A stretch of 63,339 nucleotides of DNA from Paraburkholderia sp. CNPSo 3272 (GTDB lineage Bacteria > Pseudomonadota > Gammaproteobacteria > Burkholderiales > Burkholderiaceae), in NCBI RefSeq assembly GCF_024206495.1, contig NZ_JAMBPQ010000041.1:1-63339 (forward strand). Direction: 5' to 3'. The translations under genes and the position numbers were made by a program. Position 1 is the stretch's first letter; each line of letters opens with the position of its first letter. The notes below the pieces were generated by a model. It did not search any database. It was not told the origin of the DNA and worked only from the letters and a program-made list of their open reading frames with translations. Positions 16,401 through 25,581 of this stretch are shown piece after piece.

Positions 16401-17249
16401 GACGACGCCGATCTCGGCCGCGATGGCGGCCCCTCTGAGATGTTCTTCCGCGCGTATGGCGGCGACTTCAATTACTCGTCGAATATCGGCTTCCAGCAGT
16501 TCGGCTACAACATGTCCGGCGATTACAGCGCGATCCAGTTCGGCGCCAATGCGTTCAAGTTCCGCAACGACAACGGACTTTGGCGATTCGGACTGGCTGG
16601 CTCGGTGGGCTGGCTGCATTTCCAGCCCGAGGCTGTTGACGGCCCGAGCAGCAGCCGCTCGAACATTTACCGGTTGTCCGGTTATGGCACCTACCAGAGC
16701 CGGCAGGGATGGTATTTCGACGGCATTCTCTCGGTCGGCTGGCTTAACGGCGACGTCGACACGACAGCGCGAGGCCAGACCATGAAGCTGCAGGGAAACA
16801 GCTACGCGGCGTCGGTGGAAGCCGGCTACCCGTTCACGCTGCCGTACCGTATCAACATCGAGCCACAGATCCAGCTCGTCGGCCAGCATTTGAGCTTCCA
16901 CAATTCGTTGGACGCGGATGATCTCGACATCAATATCGGCTCGCAGAACCAGCTGACAGGGCGCCTGGGCGTGCGCGTGACACGCCCCTTCGACGTGAAC
17001 GCCGGGCGTGTCACGCCGTATGCGGAAATCGACGTCCTGCACTCGTTCGCGAAGGGCACCGCCGTGCAGGTCAGCGACGTGCAGTTCACGAGCGGCCAGA
17101 TGGGAGACGCCTTGCAATATTCGCTGGGGATCAACGGCACCTACACGACAAACCTTTCGCTCTATGGCCGCGTGTCGTATCAGCAACAGATCGGTAATGG
17201 TGGCTTCCGCGGATGGCTCGTCAATGGCGGCGCGAGGTACGTGTTTTAA
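13470..17249 (+). CDS. Autotransporter with repetitive passenger and beta-barrel
   Basis: The 1259-residue protein has a long basic N-region before a hydrophobic signal core (SAWLALCAATSVHAQ). The passenger (about 60-940) is rich in S, T, G, A and made of degenerate beta-helix-like repeats of the kind TLNGTAISSMGSNAYGLLV. After a proline linker (VDPVDPGQGPLPPSPAPEED) comes an autotransporter barrel of about 280 residues ending in GGARYVF. The start MYKKGHYS at 13470 has GGAG before it. Such proteins are usually adhesins or surface enzymes; no catalytic motif is seen. There is no partner gene nearby. Confidence 0.88.
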   Translation: MYKKGHYSNKRCRYRSGMHHVSRLHERRLRVIPASVSAWLALCAATSVHAQDQIIIGPGNYGYSQKFNNISGLIVGSTTIDPRPPYPAQLGGAGVTVEPKGSAVIDPDAGSQPGNVTIYSHYVSGAPNDGLYVSGGTLTINGSSHGYGTYVSTDGQQVHGIYAPYSGSATIPTTLDATNLYITTAGNSADGIRAYGTTFGAPVITLRDSSITTSSGFTSAYGVRAYPYSGTVGPTINLINTKVSALGTSTYGIASSASTINLTNGSVSTVAPSAYTTYIYNASTLTANGTLFASSGASGIGLYESGASTAALMNAQFSTTGDNAHGIYDTASTLAAQGGSIKTTGSGALGIWLTNGATATLNGTGISTGGATAYGIYLGNSASLDMQGGGVTTAGGTAHGVWVTSGSTASIEGVTISTSGTTARGVYVNGAGSSATLTNDQISTTGSQSYGVHGTTDAIVTIQGGSVSTTGPSAYATWFANTVQATLNGTAISSMGSNAYGLLVGGLSASASATGVTIKTTGAGAAGYYVWTTGILQAYGGSVSTSGANAAGVVVDGLSSATLARDASGAGTSVTTSGSGSHAVRVTNGGTLSATGASLHATGDNSNGVYLSGAATASVAANSNADTPPATPSATLAAAFPIVRAAAPLEYVALANTTVQADKGAGILVAGGVANVSLTGSTVTGASAALDATTASVSSALSVNADSSTLNGAVLTDTGSTTTLNLANSSRWNVTGDSTVTTLANANSLIDFEPSPALGSAPTSASSYRVVNVSGNYSGAQGTVAVNTWLNAGGSLSAQSTDRLLIAGNASGVTYVDVKPVPGSPGGLTAPTGVIGPSEGISVVQVAGSSTQGAFRLAGGYVVAPESPYEYALYAYGPQSSHGGAEDAQQLVGSGGSHWDYRLQSVYVTPDGPVDPVDPGQGPLPPSPAPEEDVQIPSNARPAVAPQVAAYLAAPAAFLYSGLVDIDSLHRRLGEIRDDADLGRDGGPSEMFFRAYGGDFNYSSNIGFQQFGYNMSGDYSAIQFGANAFKFRNDNGLWRFGLAGSVGWLHFQPEAVDGPSSSRSNIYRLSGYGTYQSRQGWYFDGILSVGWLNGDVDTTARGQTMKLQGNSYAASVEAGYPFTLPYRINIEPQIQLVGQHLSFHNSLDADDLDINIGSQNQLTGRLGVRVTRPFDVNAGRVTPYAEIDVLHSFAKGTAVQVSDVQFTSGQMGDALQYSLGINGTYTTNLSLYGRVSYQQQIGNGGFRGWLVNGGARYVF

Positions 17250-17360
17250 CGCAAAGCCGCGACCCTGATCGCCCGCGCGTGCTGCCTCCACGGCCGCATT
17301 CAGCGCGCGGATGAAAGTCTCCCCGATGTCTGCTCTTTGTCGTGCTGGCGGAACCGGCCG

Positions 17361-17948
17361 TTACCGCGCCGGCGCGTTAGACAACCACTGCCGCGCTTCG
17401 GCTTTCATGCTCTTTTCATTTTCACTACCGCGGGTTGCGAAAACGCGGCCGACTGGAAAACCGCTCTTCTCGAGCAGATACGCAAGCGCCGCGTATTCTC
17501 TGGGGTACTTCGCAACCACCGCCTGCTCGATCTCGACGATACCGTTGGGAAACGTAAACGACCCCATGTCGTAAATGCTCTGACGCTTGACCAATTTCCA
17601 GACGCCATCGCGCCGTTCGACCTTGTCGAAGAAGCGATTGTGGACGGCGCAGCCCAGATTCAGTGCGGCGTTGTCGGCGACAATGACAGCGTTCGTTTCG
17701 ACCACCGCCCGTTCGCCATGGAACGTCACGATCGGCGTGCCGATGAGATGCTTCGTTTTCAGCGCCGATCCGCCCATGCGCCTGGACCCCTCGATGAAAT
17801 CGGCAGCCAGGCCTTCAAACCACGTCACTTCGATCTCGCCATCCGGATGGAACAGTTCGCGCAACTTGTCCCATTCGCCGAGGTCACGATGAATCCACCC
17901 TGTCATGAGGTCGGTAATCTGCCAACGATCTTCTGTGTACATCGTCAT
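17361..17948 (-). CDS. SnoaL/NTF2-like protein
   Basis: The 195-residue protein has the NTF2-like fold pattern (ITDLMTGWIHRDLGEWDKL, then GRFFDKVERRDGVWKL-type strands), found in small dehydratases, isomerases and dioxygenase beta subunits. It is the last gene of a minus-strand unit containing an alpha/beta hydrolase, a porin and an aromatic-acid permease. A catalytic Asp/His pair cannot be fixed by eye. It probably acts on an intermediate or substrate taken up by the preceding transporter. Confidence 0.7.
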   Translation of the reverse strand: MTMYTEDRWQITDLMTGWIHRDLGEWDKLRELFHPDGEIEVTWFEGLAADFIEGSRRMGGSALKTKHLIGTPIVTFHGERAVVETNAVIVADNAALNLGCAVHNRFFDKVERRDGVWKLVKRQSIYDMGSFTFPNGIVEIEQAVVAKYPREYAALAYLLEKSGFPVGRVFATRGSENEKSMKAEARQWLSNAPAR

Positions 17949-18001
17949 ATTCGAATTCCATTTGTTGGGGGGCAGCCATGCGACGCCCCCGTCAATTGAA
18001 G

Positions 18002-18796
18002 TTATGCCGCCGGCTCCCCGCTCGACGGCGTCTCGCCGCCCAGGAACCGGCGCAGTACGGCATTAAAGGGCTCGCCGGTGCGCTGCGGTGCGTGCCCTGC
18101 GCCCGCGATCACGACGCGCTCGCCGCCAAGCTGCGAACCCAGCGCATCGGTAATGCCTTCGTAGGCGTCGCTATGGCCGCCGGAAATGTGAAGCTTCGAA
18201 AACGCAGCCGTTGCCAGTTCGTGCACGGGCACGACGGCTTCCGATGGCGACCGGAAATGCCGCAAGTGCCCCGCGAACGCGCTCAGGGGCGCAGGCAACG
18301 GGTCGGGCAGCGCCCGCGAGGGCTCCAGGATCCTGAAGAGCGTGCGCAGATACGTCTCGTCGTCAGCGGGCGGGTGCGCGGCAAGGCCAAGAGTCGCGTA
18401 GTGGAACGCGGTGACGCGGGCATCCTCCTTCGCAATGTCGCTGGTGCCCGATTCGATCAGTGTCAGGGACGCCACGCGGCTCACGTCTTTCGCCACTGCC
18501 AGCATGGCAACCGCGGCGCCATACGAATGCGCAACCACGTGATCGCCCGGTTCGAGAAGATCGGCTAAGTAACTCGCGTCGCGCTCGAAATCCTCGTCTC
18601 CTGGCCATGGGCTTGCGCCGTATCCCGGCCGTGCCGGCATGACGAGGCGCCAGGTGTCGCCAAGCGGCCATTGCTCCCGCCACGCCATCGCGCCGCCCAA
18701 CCCGCCGCCATGAACGAAGACGACGCGCGGCCCGCTACCGCGTTCCTGAATGACCATTTGCCCCGGACCGCTGTATTGCTTCTCTTCCATTTTCAT
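18002..18796 (-). CDS. Alpha/beta hydrolase
   Basis: The 264-residue protein has an oxyanion-type HGGGLGGAMAW near the N-terminus, the nucleophile elbow AHSYGAA with serine, and a late histidine in GAGHAPQRT. This is a complete hydrolase triad layout. The start at 18796 (MKMEEK) is preferred over far upstream methionines. In a catabolic cluster with an extradiol dioxygenase it could be the hydrolase cleaving a ring-fission product, but esterase activity is equally possible. Confidence 0.8.
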   Translation of the reverse strand: MKMEEKQYSGPGQMVIQERGSGPRVVFVHGGGLGGAMAWREQWPLGDTWRLVMPARPGYGASPWPGDEDFERDASYLADLLEPGDHVVAHSYGAAVAMLAVAKDVSRVASLTLIESGTSDIAKEDARVTAFHYATLGLAAHPPADDETYLRTLFRILEPSRALPDPLPAPLSAFAGHLRHFRSPSEAVVPVHELATAAFSKLHISGGHSDAYEGITDALGSQLGGERVVIAGAGHAPQRTGEPFNAVLRRFLGGETPSSGEPAA

Positions 18797-18854
18797 CACC
18801 CTGCTGTTGCAAGTTATCCGTCGAGTCGACCGCATTGCCAACCTGGCTGGCGCG

Positions 18855-19937
18855 TCAGAACCGCGTCGCGAGACCGACGCGCAGCGCCGTCTGCCGGTTA
18901 GAGCCGGAAGGCGAGAGACCGTTGATCCACGCATAGGCCGGACCATCTCCCCCCGCCTGCTGGAATACGCCCTCCAGATAGACCGTCGTGCGCTTCGAGA
19001 GCAGGTACTGCACGGCAGCGGTCACCTGACTGGCCTTGTTATGCGAGACCTTGGCATTGCCCTTCATGTACTGGTAGTTGGTCCCGATAAGCCAGGCGTC
19101 ATTAAGCCAGCGCATGATCCCGGCCTGAACGACCCAAACCTCGGCCCCGGTCAGTGTGTTTTTCGTATCAGTGAAAAGCACGTTGTAACGGTTGCCGAGT
19201 CCGTCGTACCGCGCTCCGAAGCCGTAGTTGCGAATCCCCTCGCGGCCGTTGGCCAGTTCGGGATAGTGGGCGTCGACATACGCGCCGCCCACGGAAATCG
19301 CGCCCGCCGTATAGCTGGCCGAAAAGCCCACCGTGCGGTCGGCCTGCAACGAGCCCGCAACGCCGCCAAAGCCGTACATGGCGCCCGCCGAAAATCCGGC
19401 GAGATTGGGCGTCACGTACTTGACCGAGTTCTGCACGCGATGTGCGCCCCCCACGTTATCGAATTCGAACGCGCCCGTCGGATTCTCGGGTACGCCAAGC
19501 TTCCTAAAGGGACCCTGGCGCAGGTTATAGAGGCCGCCGTACGCATAGCTCGCATCGTAGCCGCCGTAGAACAGCGTATCGGTCATGAAGTCGTACTGGT
19601 TGCCAAACGTGACGGTGCCGTATCGATCATTGGTCAACCCGAGGTACGCGTTGCGTCCAAAGATCGAACCCGCTGGCATCGAGGCACCCGTGCCGAGGTT
19701 GAACTGCGAGACAAGGTTGAAGATCGCCTTTGTGCCCCCGCCCAGCTCCTCCGATCCCTTGATCCCGAAAAGACTGGGATACAGGATCGAGTTGTCGAGT
19801 TTGTAGTTGTGGCTTCCCTGTTCATTGGTCACGTACGTAAAGCCTTCATCGAGCAACCCATAGATGGTCGCACTGCCTTGTGCGTGGGCGCCTAGCGTCA
19901 CACACACGAGAGATACTGCGGTCGCCGCCTTCTTCAT
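18855..19937 (-). CDS. Gram-negative porin (OmpC/Burkholderia type)
   Basis: The 360-residue protein has a signal peptide ending GAHAQ, the typical first strand SATIYGLLDEGFTYVTN, the constriction-loop region FGRNAYLGLTNDRYGTVTFGNQYD, and the terminal strand TALRVGLATRF. It forms a trimeric outer-membrane channel. It lies between the permease and hydrolase genes in the same direction, so it probably passes the aromatic substrate of the cluster. Confidence 0.9.
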   Translation of the reverse strand: MKKAATAVSLVCVTLGAHAQGSATIYGLLDEGFTYVTNEQGSHNYKLDNSILYPSLFGIKGSEELGGGTKAIFNLVSQFNLGTGASMPAGSIFGRNAYLGLTNDRYGTVTFGNQYDFMTDTLFYGGYDASYAYGGLYNLRQGPFRKLGVPENPTGAFEFDNVGGAHRVQNSVKYVTPNLAGFSAGAMYGFGGVAGSLQADRTVGFSASYTAGAISVGGAYVDAHYPELANGREGIRNYGFGARYDGLGNRYNVLFTDTKNTLTGAEVWVVQAGIMRWLNDAWLIGTNYQYMKGNAKVSHNKASQVTAAVQYLLSKRTTVYLEGVFQQAGGDGPAYAWINGLSPSGSNRQTALRVGLATRF

Positions 19938-20001
19938 TGACGTCTCCAGTTTATTTTTTATCGTTTTGCCGCGTGCGGGCTCGATCGCGCCCGCGGCGGC
20001 T

Positions 20002-21342
20002 TCAGTTCACTGCTTGGCCGCGATAGAGGCGTCCCGTCGCCGACATCGCCACGGCCGCGACCAGTGCGGGCAGCGCAAAAATGGGAAAGGCAATGCGCGG
20101 CGACTGCAGCAGCGCGAGCAGCACGCCCCCCGTCATCGAGCCGATGATCGATCCCACCCGGCCAACGCCTAGCGCCCAGCTCACGCCGGTAGCGCGGGCC
20201 CGCGTCTCATAGAAACCCGCCACGAGGACGTTCGCTCCGGTCTGCGCGCCGGAAAGGCCGAGACCGGAAAACCACACGGCGAGCGCGAGGAGCCCCGGGC
20301 TGCCCATCGCAGGGCCGATGCAGGCGATCGCAACAGCGGCGACCAGGTAAGAGGCGCTCAGCACAACGAACGGATTGATCCGCCGCATCAGCGCCGCATT
20401 GATCAGCGCGCCAACCGTCCCGCTCACCGGCAGCAGCGAACTCACCTGTGCTGCGTGCGCGGCGCTCATGCCCGAATCTGCCAGTACCGAAGGCAGCCAG
20501 CTGCTGATCTGGTAGTACACCCACAGCGTGCAGAAGAACGCGATCCAGAGCAGCACCGTGCCCTTCCGGTAGTGCGCATTGAAGAGTGTCGCCGCAGGCC
20601 GCGTCGAACCTTCCGCTCCAGGCCGCGCCGCTGTCGCGGGGTCGAGGGTGCCGGGAGCAACAGGGGCGTCGCCACCCAGCCGCCCAAGAAGGCGCCGGGC
20701 CTCGTCCGCATATCTGCGCTTGCCTGGCATGAAGCGCAGCGATTCTGGCAACAGCAACCAGAGCACCGGCGCAAGCGCGAGCGGCGCGATGCCCCCCGCC
20801 ACGAAAACGCCGCGCCAGCCGTACGCGGGCATGATCAGCGCGGCCAGCTGGCCGCCGAACGCGAGACCGATCGTGAAGCCGCAGAACATCAGCGTGACTA
20901 GCATCGGACGGTGACGCTCCGGGCTGTACTCCGAGCTCAGCGTGATAGCAGTCGGCATGCCGCCGCCGAGCCCCACTCCGGTGAGAAATCGCAGCGTGAT
21001 GAACCAGCCGGCTGCCGGCGCTGCCGACGTGAGCAGGCTACCGATGCCAAACAGGATCACGGAAATGACGATGGTCCGCTTGCGGCCGATGCGGTCCGCA
21101 AGCGGTCCGAATACAAAACTACCCACCGTCAGGCCGAGCAGTCCCGCGCCAAAAATCGCCCCGAGTTGCTGCGGCTCCAGCAGCCACTCGCGCTTGAGCA
21201 AAGGTGCGACATAGCCCGCCGACGCCACGTCGAATCCGTCCATGGCGACGACCAGGAAACAGAGAATCAGGACAATAATTTGTACTCCTGATACTTTTCT
21301 TGCGTTGATCAGATCTTCCACTGTGATTGCACTGCCCGACAT
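20002..21342 (-). CDS. MFS transporter, aromatic acid:H+ symporter type
   Basis: The 446-residue, 12-helix protein carries the AAHS-family signs: FLVVAMDGFDVASAGY in helix 1 (acidic residue in DGFD) and GPLADRIGRKRT in loop 2-3. A central hydrophilic loop (about 210-255) separates the halves. It imports an aromatic acid. Its gene diverges from a LysR regulator across 124 nt that hold a LysR-type motif. It is first in a unit continuing to the porin, hydrolase and NTF2-like protein. Confidence 0.88.
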   Translation of the reverse strand: MSGSAITVEDLINARKVSGVQIIVLILCFLVVAMDGFDVASAGYVAPLLKREWLLEPQQLGAIFGAGLLGLTVGSFVFGPLADRIGRKRTIVISVILFGIGSLLTSAAPAAGWFITLRFLTGVGLGGGMPTAITLSSEYSPERHRPMLVTLMFCGFTIGLAFGGQLAALIMPAYGWRGVFVAGGIAPLALAPVLWLLLPESLRFMPGKRRYADEARRLLGRLGGDAPVAPGTLDPATAARPGAEGSTRPAATLFNAHYRKGTVLLWIAFFCTLWVYYQISSWLPSVLADSGMSAAHAAQVSSLLPVSGTVGALINAALMRRINPFVVLSASYLVAAVAIACIGPAMGSPGLLALAVWFSGLGLSGAQTGANVLVAGFYETRARATGVSWALGVGRVGSIIGSMTGGVLLALLQSPRIAFPIFALPALVAAVAMSATGRLYRGQAVN

Positions 21343-21427
21343 GGGTTGTCTCCTGATGTTTTGCCGCGTTCACTTCGCGGTCGATTTGCCCGGATGCAAA
21401 GTTATACGCATGCACGTCATAAATCTA

Positions 21428-21446
21428 TACAATGAATTTCATACAT
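21428..21446. promoter_or_regulatory. Candidate LysR-type operator
   Basis: Between the divergent permease and regulator genes, ATGAATTTCAT (21432-21442) is an 11-bp near-palindrome in an AT-rich patch, of the size and place expected for a LysR binding core. It overlaps the likely promoters of both genes. Confidence 0.4.
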
Positions 21447-21466
21447 AGAATGAATTGGGTGCATAG

Positions 21467-22363
21467 GTGAGGCAGCCGGATCTGAATAGCCTGTATGTCA
21501 TCGAAGCGCTTGCCGAGGAGCGCAGCGTTTCCCGCGCCGCAGAGCGGCTCGGCCTCACGCAGCCTGCCGTCAGCCACGCGCTGGCCCGGCAACGCTCCTT
21601 CTTCCAGGACGATTTGTTCGTGCGCGCTGGCGCCGTCATGGCGCCCACGCCCATCGGCGAAAAAGTCATCGAAGGCGTGCAGCGCGCGCTGGCCGTCGTC
21701 CGGCAGGACATCTGGCAAGCGAAGTCTTTCGACGCCGCGAGCACGACGCGCACGTTTTCCGTGTGCCTGAGCGACATGGGAGTGATCGTCCTGCTGCCCC
21801 GGCTACTCGCCGCACTCCATGCGCAGGCGCCAGGCGCAACCTTGCGCCCGATCCAGATGCCCTCTGTCGAACTGGCCGCCGCTTTGCAGGACGGCGCGCT
21901 GGACCTCGCAATCGGCTTTCTGGGGCGGCTTGGCGAGAACCTGCATCAACAGGCGCTCTTCACCCGTCCGCTGGTCGGCATCATTCGCGGAAGCGGCAAG
22001 CGCAAGACGGTGAAAATGTCGCTCGATCAGTTCATCGAGAGCCGCCACGTCGTGTCGGCCACGCTTGCCCTCACCAACCAGTTGCTCGAAAGAGAGTTGC
22101 GCCACCATGGCGTGAAGCTCAAGGTCGGCGTCGACGTCCCTTACCTGCTGGCCGTGCCCAGCCTCGTGGCGAATTCCGACTACATCGCCGTTGTGCCAGA
22201 AGAATTGGCGGACCTGTTTTCGCGGCTTGCCGCCGTCGATGTCTTTGCGCCTCCCATTGCGCTGGAGGATTTGACGGTGCGGCAGTTCTGGCACGCGCGA
22301 TATCACAACGACGTGGGCCACCGCTGGTTCCGCGCACTCGTGGCGAGCACGCTTGGGCGGTGA
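21467..22363 (+). CDS. LysR-family regulator
   Basis: The 298-residue protein has the LysR winged helix (about 5-62: LNSLYVIEALAEERSVSRAA and LTQPAVSHALARQRSFF) and a substrate domain of NodD/LeuO-like type. The start is GTG at 21467; no other start gives the full helix-turn-helix. It likely controls the divergent permease unit with an aromatic effector. A second catabolic operon to the right has its own TetR. Confidence 0.88.
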   Translation: MRQPDLNSLYVIEALAEERSVSRAAERLGLTQPAVSHALARQRSFFQDDLFVRAGAVMAPTPIGEKVIEGVQRALAVVRQDIWQAKSFDAASTTRTFSVCLSDMGVIVLLPRLLAALHAQAPGATLRPIQMPSVELAAALQDGALDLAIGFLGRLGENLHQQALFTRPLVGIIRGSGKRKTVKMSLDQFIESRHVVSATLALTNQLLERELRHHGVKLKVGVDVPYLLAVPSLVANSDYIAVVPEELADLFSRLAAVDVFAPPIALEDLTVRQFWHARYHNDVGHRWFRALVASTLGR

Positions 22364-22381
22364 AAGCCGAATCGCGGGCAT

Positions 22382-23650
22382 TCACAACGCGTCGCCCGCT
22401 GCCGCACCGTTCGCCGCGCCCTGCCGCGCCGCGCGCAGGGGCGCAGTCTCTTTCAGGTTGAGCACCACGACGAAGCCGATGCCGAGCGCGATGAGCCCGA
22501 GCGTCATGATGTACTGAATGCCAAAATGCTTGGCGACGTACCCCGCAACCGCAGGCGCAACGCCGCCGCCAAAGACCTCGCCCACTCCGACAACGAGCCC
22601 GGATGCCGTCGACATCAGCTTCGCGGGAACGGACTCCGCGCTCAACGGCCCCACGGTCAAGGTGATCATGCTGAAGACGAAGAGCAGCGTGAGCATCAGG
22701 TAGAAAAACAGTGCCGTGGCGTTCGCGCCCGTGCGCGTGAGCAGTGTGAGGAAGATGGCGGCGCCGGCTACCGAGCAGATCATCACGGGTTTGCGGCCGA
22801 GGCGGTCCGAGAGCGCCGGCATCGTCACGGTGCCGAGCATGCCGCCGAAACCGATGGCCGACAGCACATAACCCATTTGTTGCACATCGAGATGCAGATA
22901 GTCCACGAGATAGCTGGGGAGCAGCGCTGTCAGCACGACGAGGCAGGTCAGCCAGCAGAACATGCCGACGATATTCAGCGGGATGTTGCGGTACCGGAAC
23001 ACGTCGCTCCACCGGTGACCAGCGGCGTCGCGGGTCGTGGTGTGAACGGCTGCGCCAGACGTCTTCGTGTCGCGCAGACTCTTCCATAGCAGCAGCGCGA
23101 CGACGAGGCCCGGTATGGACACGATGGCGAATATAGAATGCCACGGCATGACCTTCAGCAACTGCGTCACCATGATCGGCGCGAGTCCCAAGCCGAAGAG
23201 CGGCAGTGCCATTTGCTGAATGCCGACATTGCGCCCGTGCCGACTGGGTTTCGATGCATCGATGGTCGCGACGATACTGGCGGGCGTGAACGCACCCTCG
23301 GCGAGTCCCATCACCGCGCGGATCAGGATCAGCGTGCCGAGCCCCGTGGCGAGCCCGCTGAGCCCCGCGAGCAACGAGAACACGACGATCGCGGGAATGA
23401 TCACCTTGCGATGCCCCACGCGATCGGACAGGTTACCCATGAACATGGCGGAAAAACCCCACGCGACTGAGAGCGCCCCGGTGATATAGCCAAGATCCTG
23501 ATAGTCGAGATGCAGGTCCTTCATCATGACCGGAAAGAGCGGCATGATCATGAACCGGTCGATACCCACCAGCCCGAACCCGAGCGAAAGAAGGAGAACT
23601 GCCTTCCATTCATACGCGGTGTCCCACCGCGATGTGCTTGTGCTATCCAT
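22382..23650 (-). CDS. MFS transporter
   Basis: The 422-residue protein has 12 helices with GNLSDRVGHRKV in loop 2-3 and LGFGLVGIDRFMIMPLFP in helix 1, of the sort found in anion:cation symporters. AGGAGACGTGGAC precedes ATG at 23650. It is the last gene of the operon FAH hydrolase - extradiol dioxygenase - monooxygenase - transporter and should bring in the substrate of that pathway. It is a second uptake system beside the AAHS permease. Confidence 0.85.
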   Translation of the reverse strand: MDSTSTSRWDTAYEWKAVLLLSLGFGLVGIDRFMIMPLFPVMMKDLHLDYQDLGYITGALSVAWGFSAMFMGNLSDRVGHRKVIIPAIVVFSLLAGLSGLATGLGTLILIRAVMGLAEGAFTPASIVATIDASKPSRHGRNVGIQQMALPLFGLGLAPIMVTQLLKVMPWHSIFAIVSIPGLVVALLLWKSLRDTKTSGAAVHTTTRDAAGHRWSDVFRYRNIPLNIVGMFCWLTCLVVLTALLPSYLVDYLHLDVQQMGYVLSAIGFGGMLGTVTMPALSDRLGRKPVMICSVAGAAIFLTLLTRTGANATALFFYLMLTLLFVFSMITLTVGPLSAESVPAKLMSTASGLVVGVGEVFGGGVAPAVAGYVAKHFGIQYIMTLGLIALGIGFVVVLNLKETAPLRAARQGAANGAAAGDAL

Positions 23651-23826
23651 GTCCACGTCTCCTGTTTGATGTGTGCTATCGGGCAACCTGCTAATTGCGA
23701 AAAAGCGGCCCAATTGGTTCGTTATCCTACGTTTTATGATGCATGTGCCCAACGCATCAATCGGCCGAGAACGGCCGCTATCGCGAGGGTGGAAGAAGCG
23801 CCGCCCCTTCCACCGGTCCACCTGCT

Positions 23827-25464
23827 TCACATCTGTACGCCTGCGAGGCATTCTTGCCCGATGCCGCGCCCGGCCTCGAGCGCCAGTCCTGCGCCAAGCA
23901 TGCCAATGAGTTCTGGCAACGCCGTCAACGAGCCCACCGCGCCGAACACGTAGTAATCAGGGCGCACGATCAGCGCCTTGGCACCGTGTTCGTTGAAGAA
24001 TGCCTCGTACTTCCCGCTTACATCGAAAAACACCCGGCCGGCGACGACCCGGCTTTCGTCGCGCGTAATGCCGATCGTCTGCCCGCCGATCAGCGCCAGC
24101 ACCTTCTGCGCCTGTGCGTCCAGATAGAGGTCCGGGTCCGCATCCAGCGCGATCACATGAAAGCCGTTCGGCATGGCGTCGTCGTAGCGCATGACTTCGC
24201 CATCGTTTCGCACCTGGCCGTGCACGCATAGTTGACCGGCTATGCCACCCGTCGCCGAATTCTGGTCGGCACGGATGAGCCCGCCGGTCAGGCCCGGAAA
24301 CGGCGGCAGCGCTGGCACCTGCCCCGACAGATAGGCCTCGTCGCGCTGAGCGGCCTTTTGCGGGTCCGAAATGCACACGACTTTGCCCATGGCGATCGAC
24401 GCGTCGATGACGGCGCGAACCTGCGGGCGGCGCTCGGGCGTATACCCGTCGAGCAGGTCTGCGCCGGCAATGCCCTTGAGCACGAGGTCGAGGCGCCACG
24501 CAAGATTCCATGTGTCACGCAGGCCCGAGCACATGCCCTGCCCCATGAACGGCGGCATCTGGTGAGCCGCGTCGCCGGCAAGCAGCACACGCGACTTGCG
24601 CCACGTCTCGGCGATCAACGAGCGGAACGTGTACACCGCGTGGCGCACCAGCGTCGCACGATCCGGTCCGACCCACGGCGACAGCAGTTCCCAGACCTTC
24701 TCAGGCTTTTGCAGGTCTTCGAGTGTTTCGTGCGGCAGACGCATGAACTCCCAGCGGCGGTAGCCAGGCCCGCCGGGCACCATCGTGGTCGGACGCGCCG
24801 GATTGCACCACTGCCCGATATCGGGCACGTCGAGCTTCACGCCTTCGTTCGGCTTCAGGTCGATGACGAGCCAGTCTTCCTGGAATCCCAGGTCCTCGAA
24901 GGTCACCCCCAGCGACCGGCGCACGAAGCTGTTGGCGCCATCTGCCCCGACGACATAGCGCGCGCGGACCGTGCGCATCTCGCCGGTCGAAAGCCAGGTG
25001 CCGTTCATCATGCGTCCCTGCTTGAGGACCACCTCGCAGCAATCGGGCAACTGGCGCAGTTCGACGGCTTCCCAGCCCTGATTGACCGAGACGTTCGGCA
25101 ACGATTTGGCCTTGCGGTCGAGCAGCGCCTCGAGCGAAGGCTGGTTGAACAGATAGCCCACGGGGCCGTCGCTGATCGATTCCGCGGACCAGTCGATTTC
25201 CACGAGCGTCTTCCAGTCGGCGTTGAACCACTGGTAAGTCGCGGACGGCTGGGATATCGATTCGATATCCTTACCAATTCCCATAGCATGAAATACGCGC
25301 CGGATTTCGTGATCGTGAAACACCGCACGTGGCAGCGGGTAAAGCGACGGCCAGCGATCGAAGACCGCGACATCGTAGCCGCGCTCGCCAAGCAGAATGG
25401 ACAGCGATTGCCCAACAGGGCCGTAACCGATGATGACGACGTCGAGGAGATTCTGGTCAGCCAT
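23827..25464 (-). CDS. FAD-dependent aromatic monooxygenase (MhpA-like)
   Basis: The 545-residue protein has the FAD-binding GYGPVGQ (13-19), the mid-protein DG motif (VGADGANS) and GDAAHQMPPFMGQGMCSGLRD at the FAD/NAD site. This is the layout of class A flavin hydroxylases such as 3-(3-hydroxyphenyl)propionate hydroxylase. It would add a hydroxyl ortho to an existing phenol group and deliver a catechol to the extradiol dioxygenase encoded just upstream. The exact substrate is not decidable from sequence alone. Confidence 0.85.
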   Translation of the reverse strand: MADQNLLDVVIIGYGPVGQSLSILLGERGYDVAVFDRWPSLYPLPRAVFHDHEIRRVFHAMGIGKDIESISQPSATYQWFNADWKTLVEIDWSAESISDGPVGYLFNQPSLEALLDRKAKSLPNVSVNQGWEAVELRQLPDCCEVVLKQGRMMNGTWLSTGEMRTVRARYVVGADGANSFVRRSLGVTFEDLGFQEDWLVIDLKPNEGVKLDVPDIGQWCNPARPTTMVPGGPGYRRWEFMRLPHETLEDLQKPEKVWELLSPWVGPDRATLVRHAVYTFRSLIAETWRKSRVLLAGDAAHQMPPFMGQGMCSGLRDTWNLAWRLDLVLKGIAGADLLDGYTPERRPQVRAVIDASIAMGKVVCISDPQKAAQRDEAYLSGQVPALPPFPGLTGGLIRADQNSATGGIAGQLCVHGQVRNDGEVMRYDDAMPNGFHVIALDADPDLYLDAQAQKVLALIGGQTIGITRDESRVVAGRVFFDVSGKYEAFFNEHGAKALIVRPDYYVFGAVGSLTALPELIGMLGAGLALEAGRGIGQECLAGVQM

Positions 25465-25581
25465 TTGAGTTCACCTGCAAAAAAGCGAGTCGTGCCCTGG
25501 CACCAGGTCGTCTGGCAGCCATCCAGTGCACATCCGTGAGAGAGAGAGTTCGTTCAGCCTTGCGGCTTCACGCCTTTGGCC

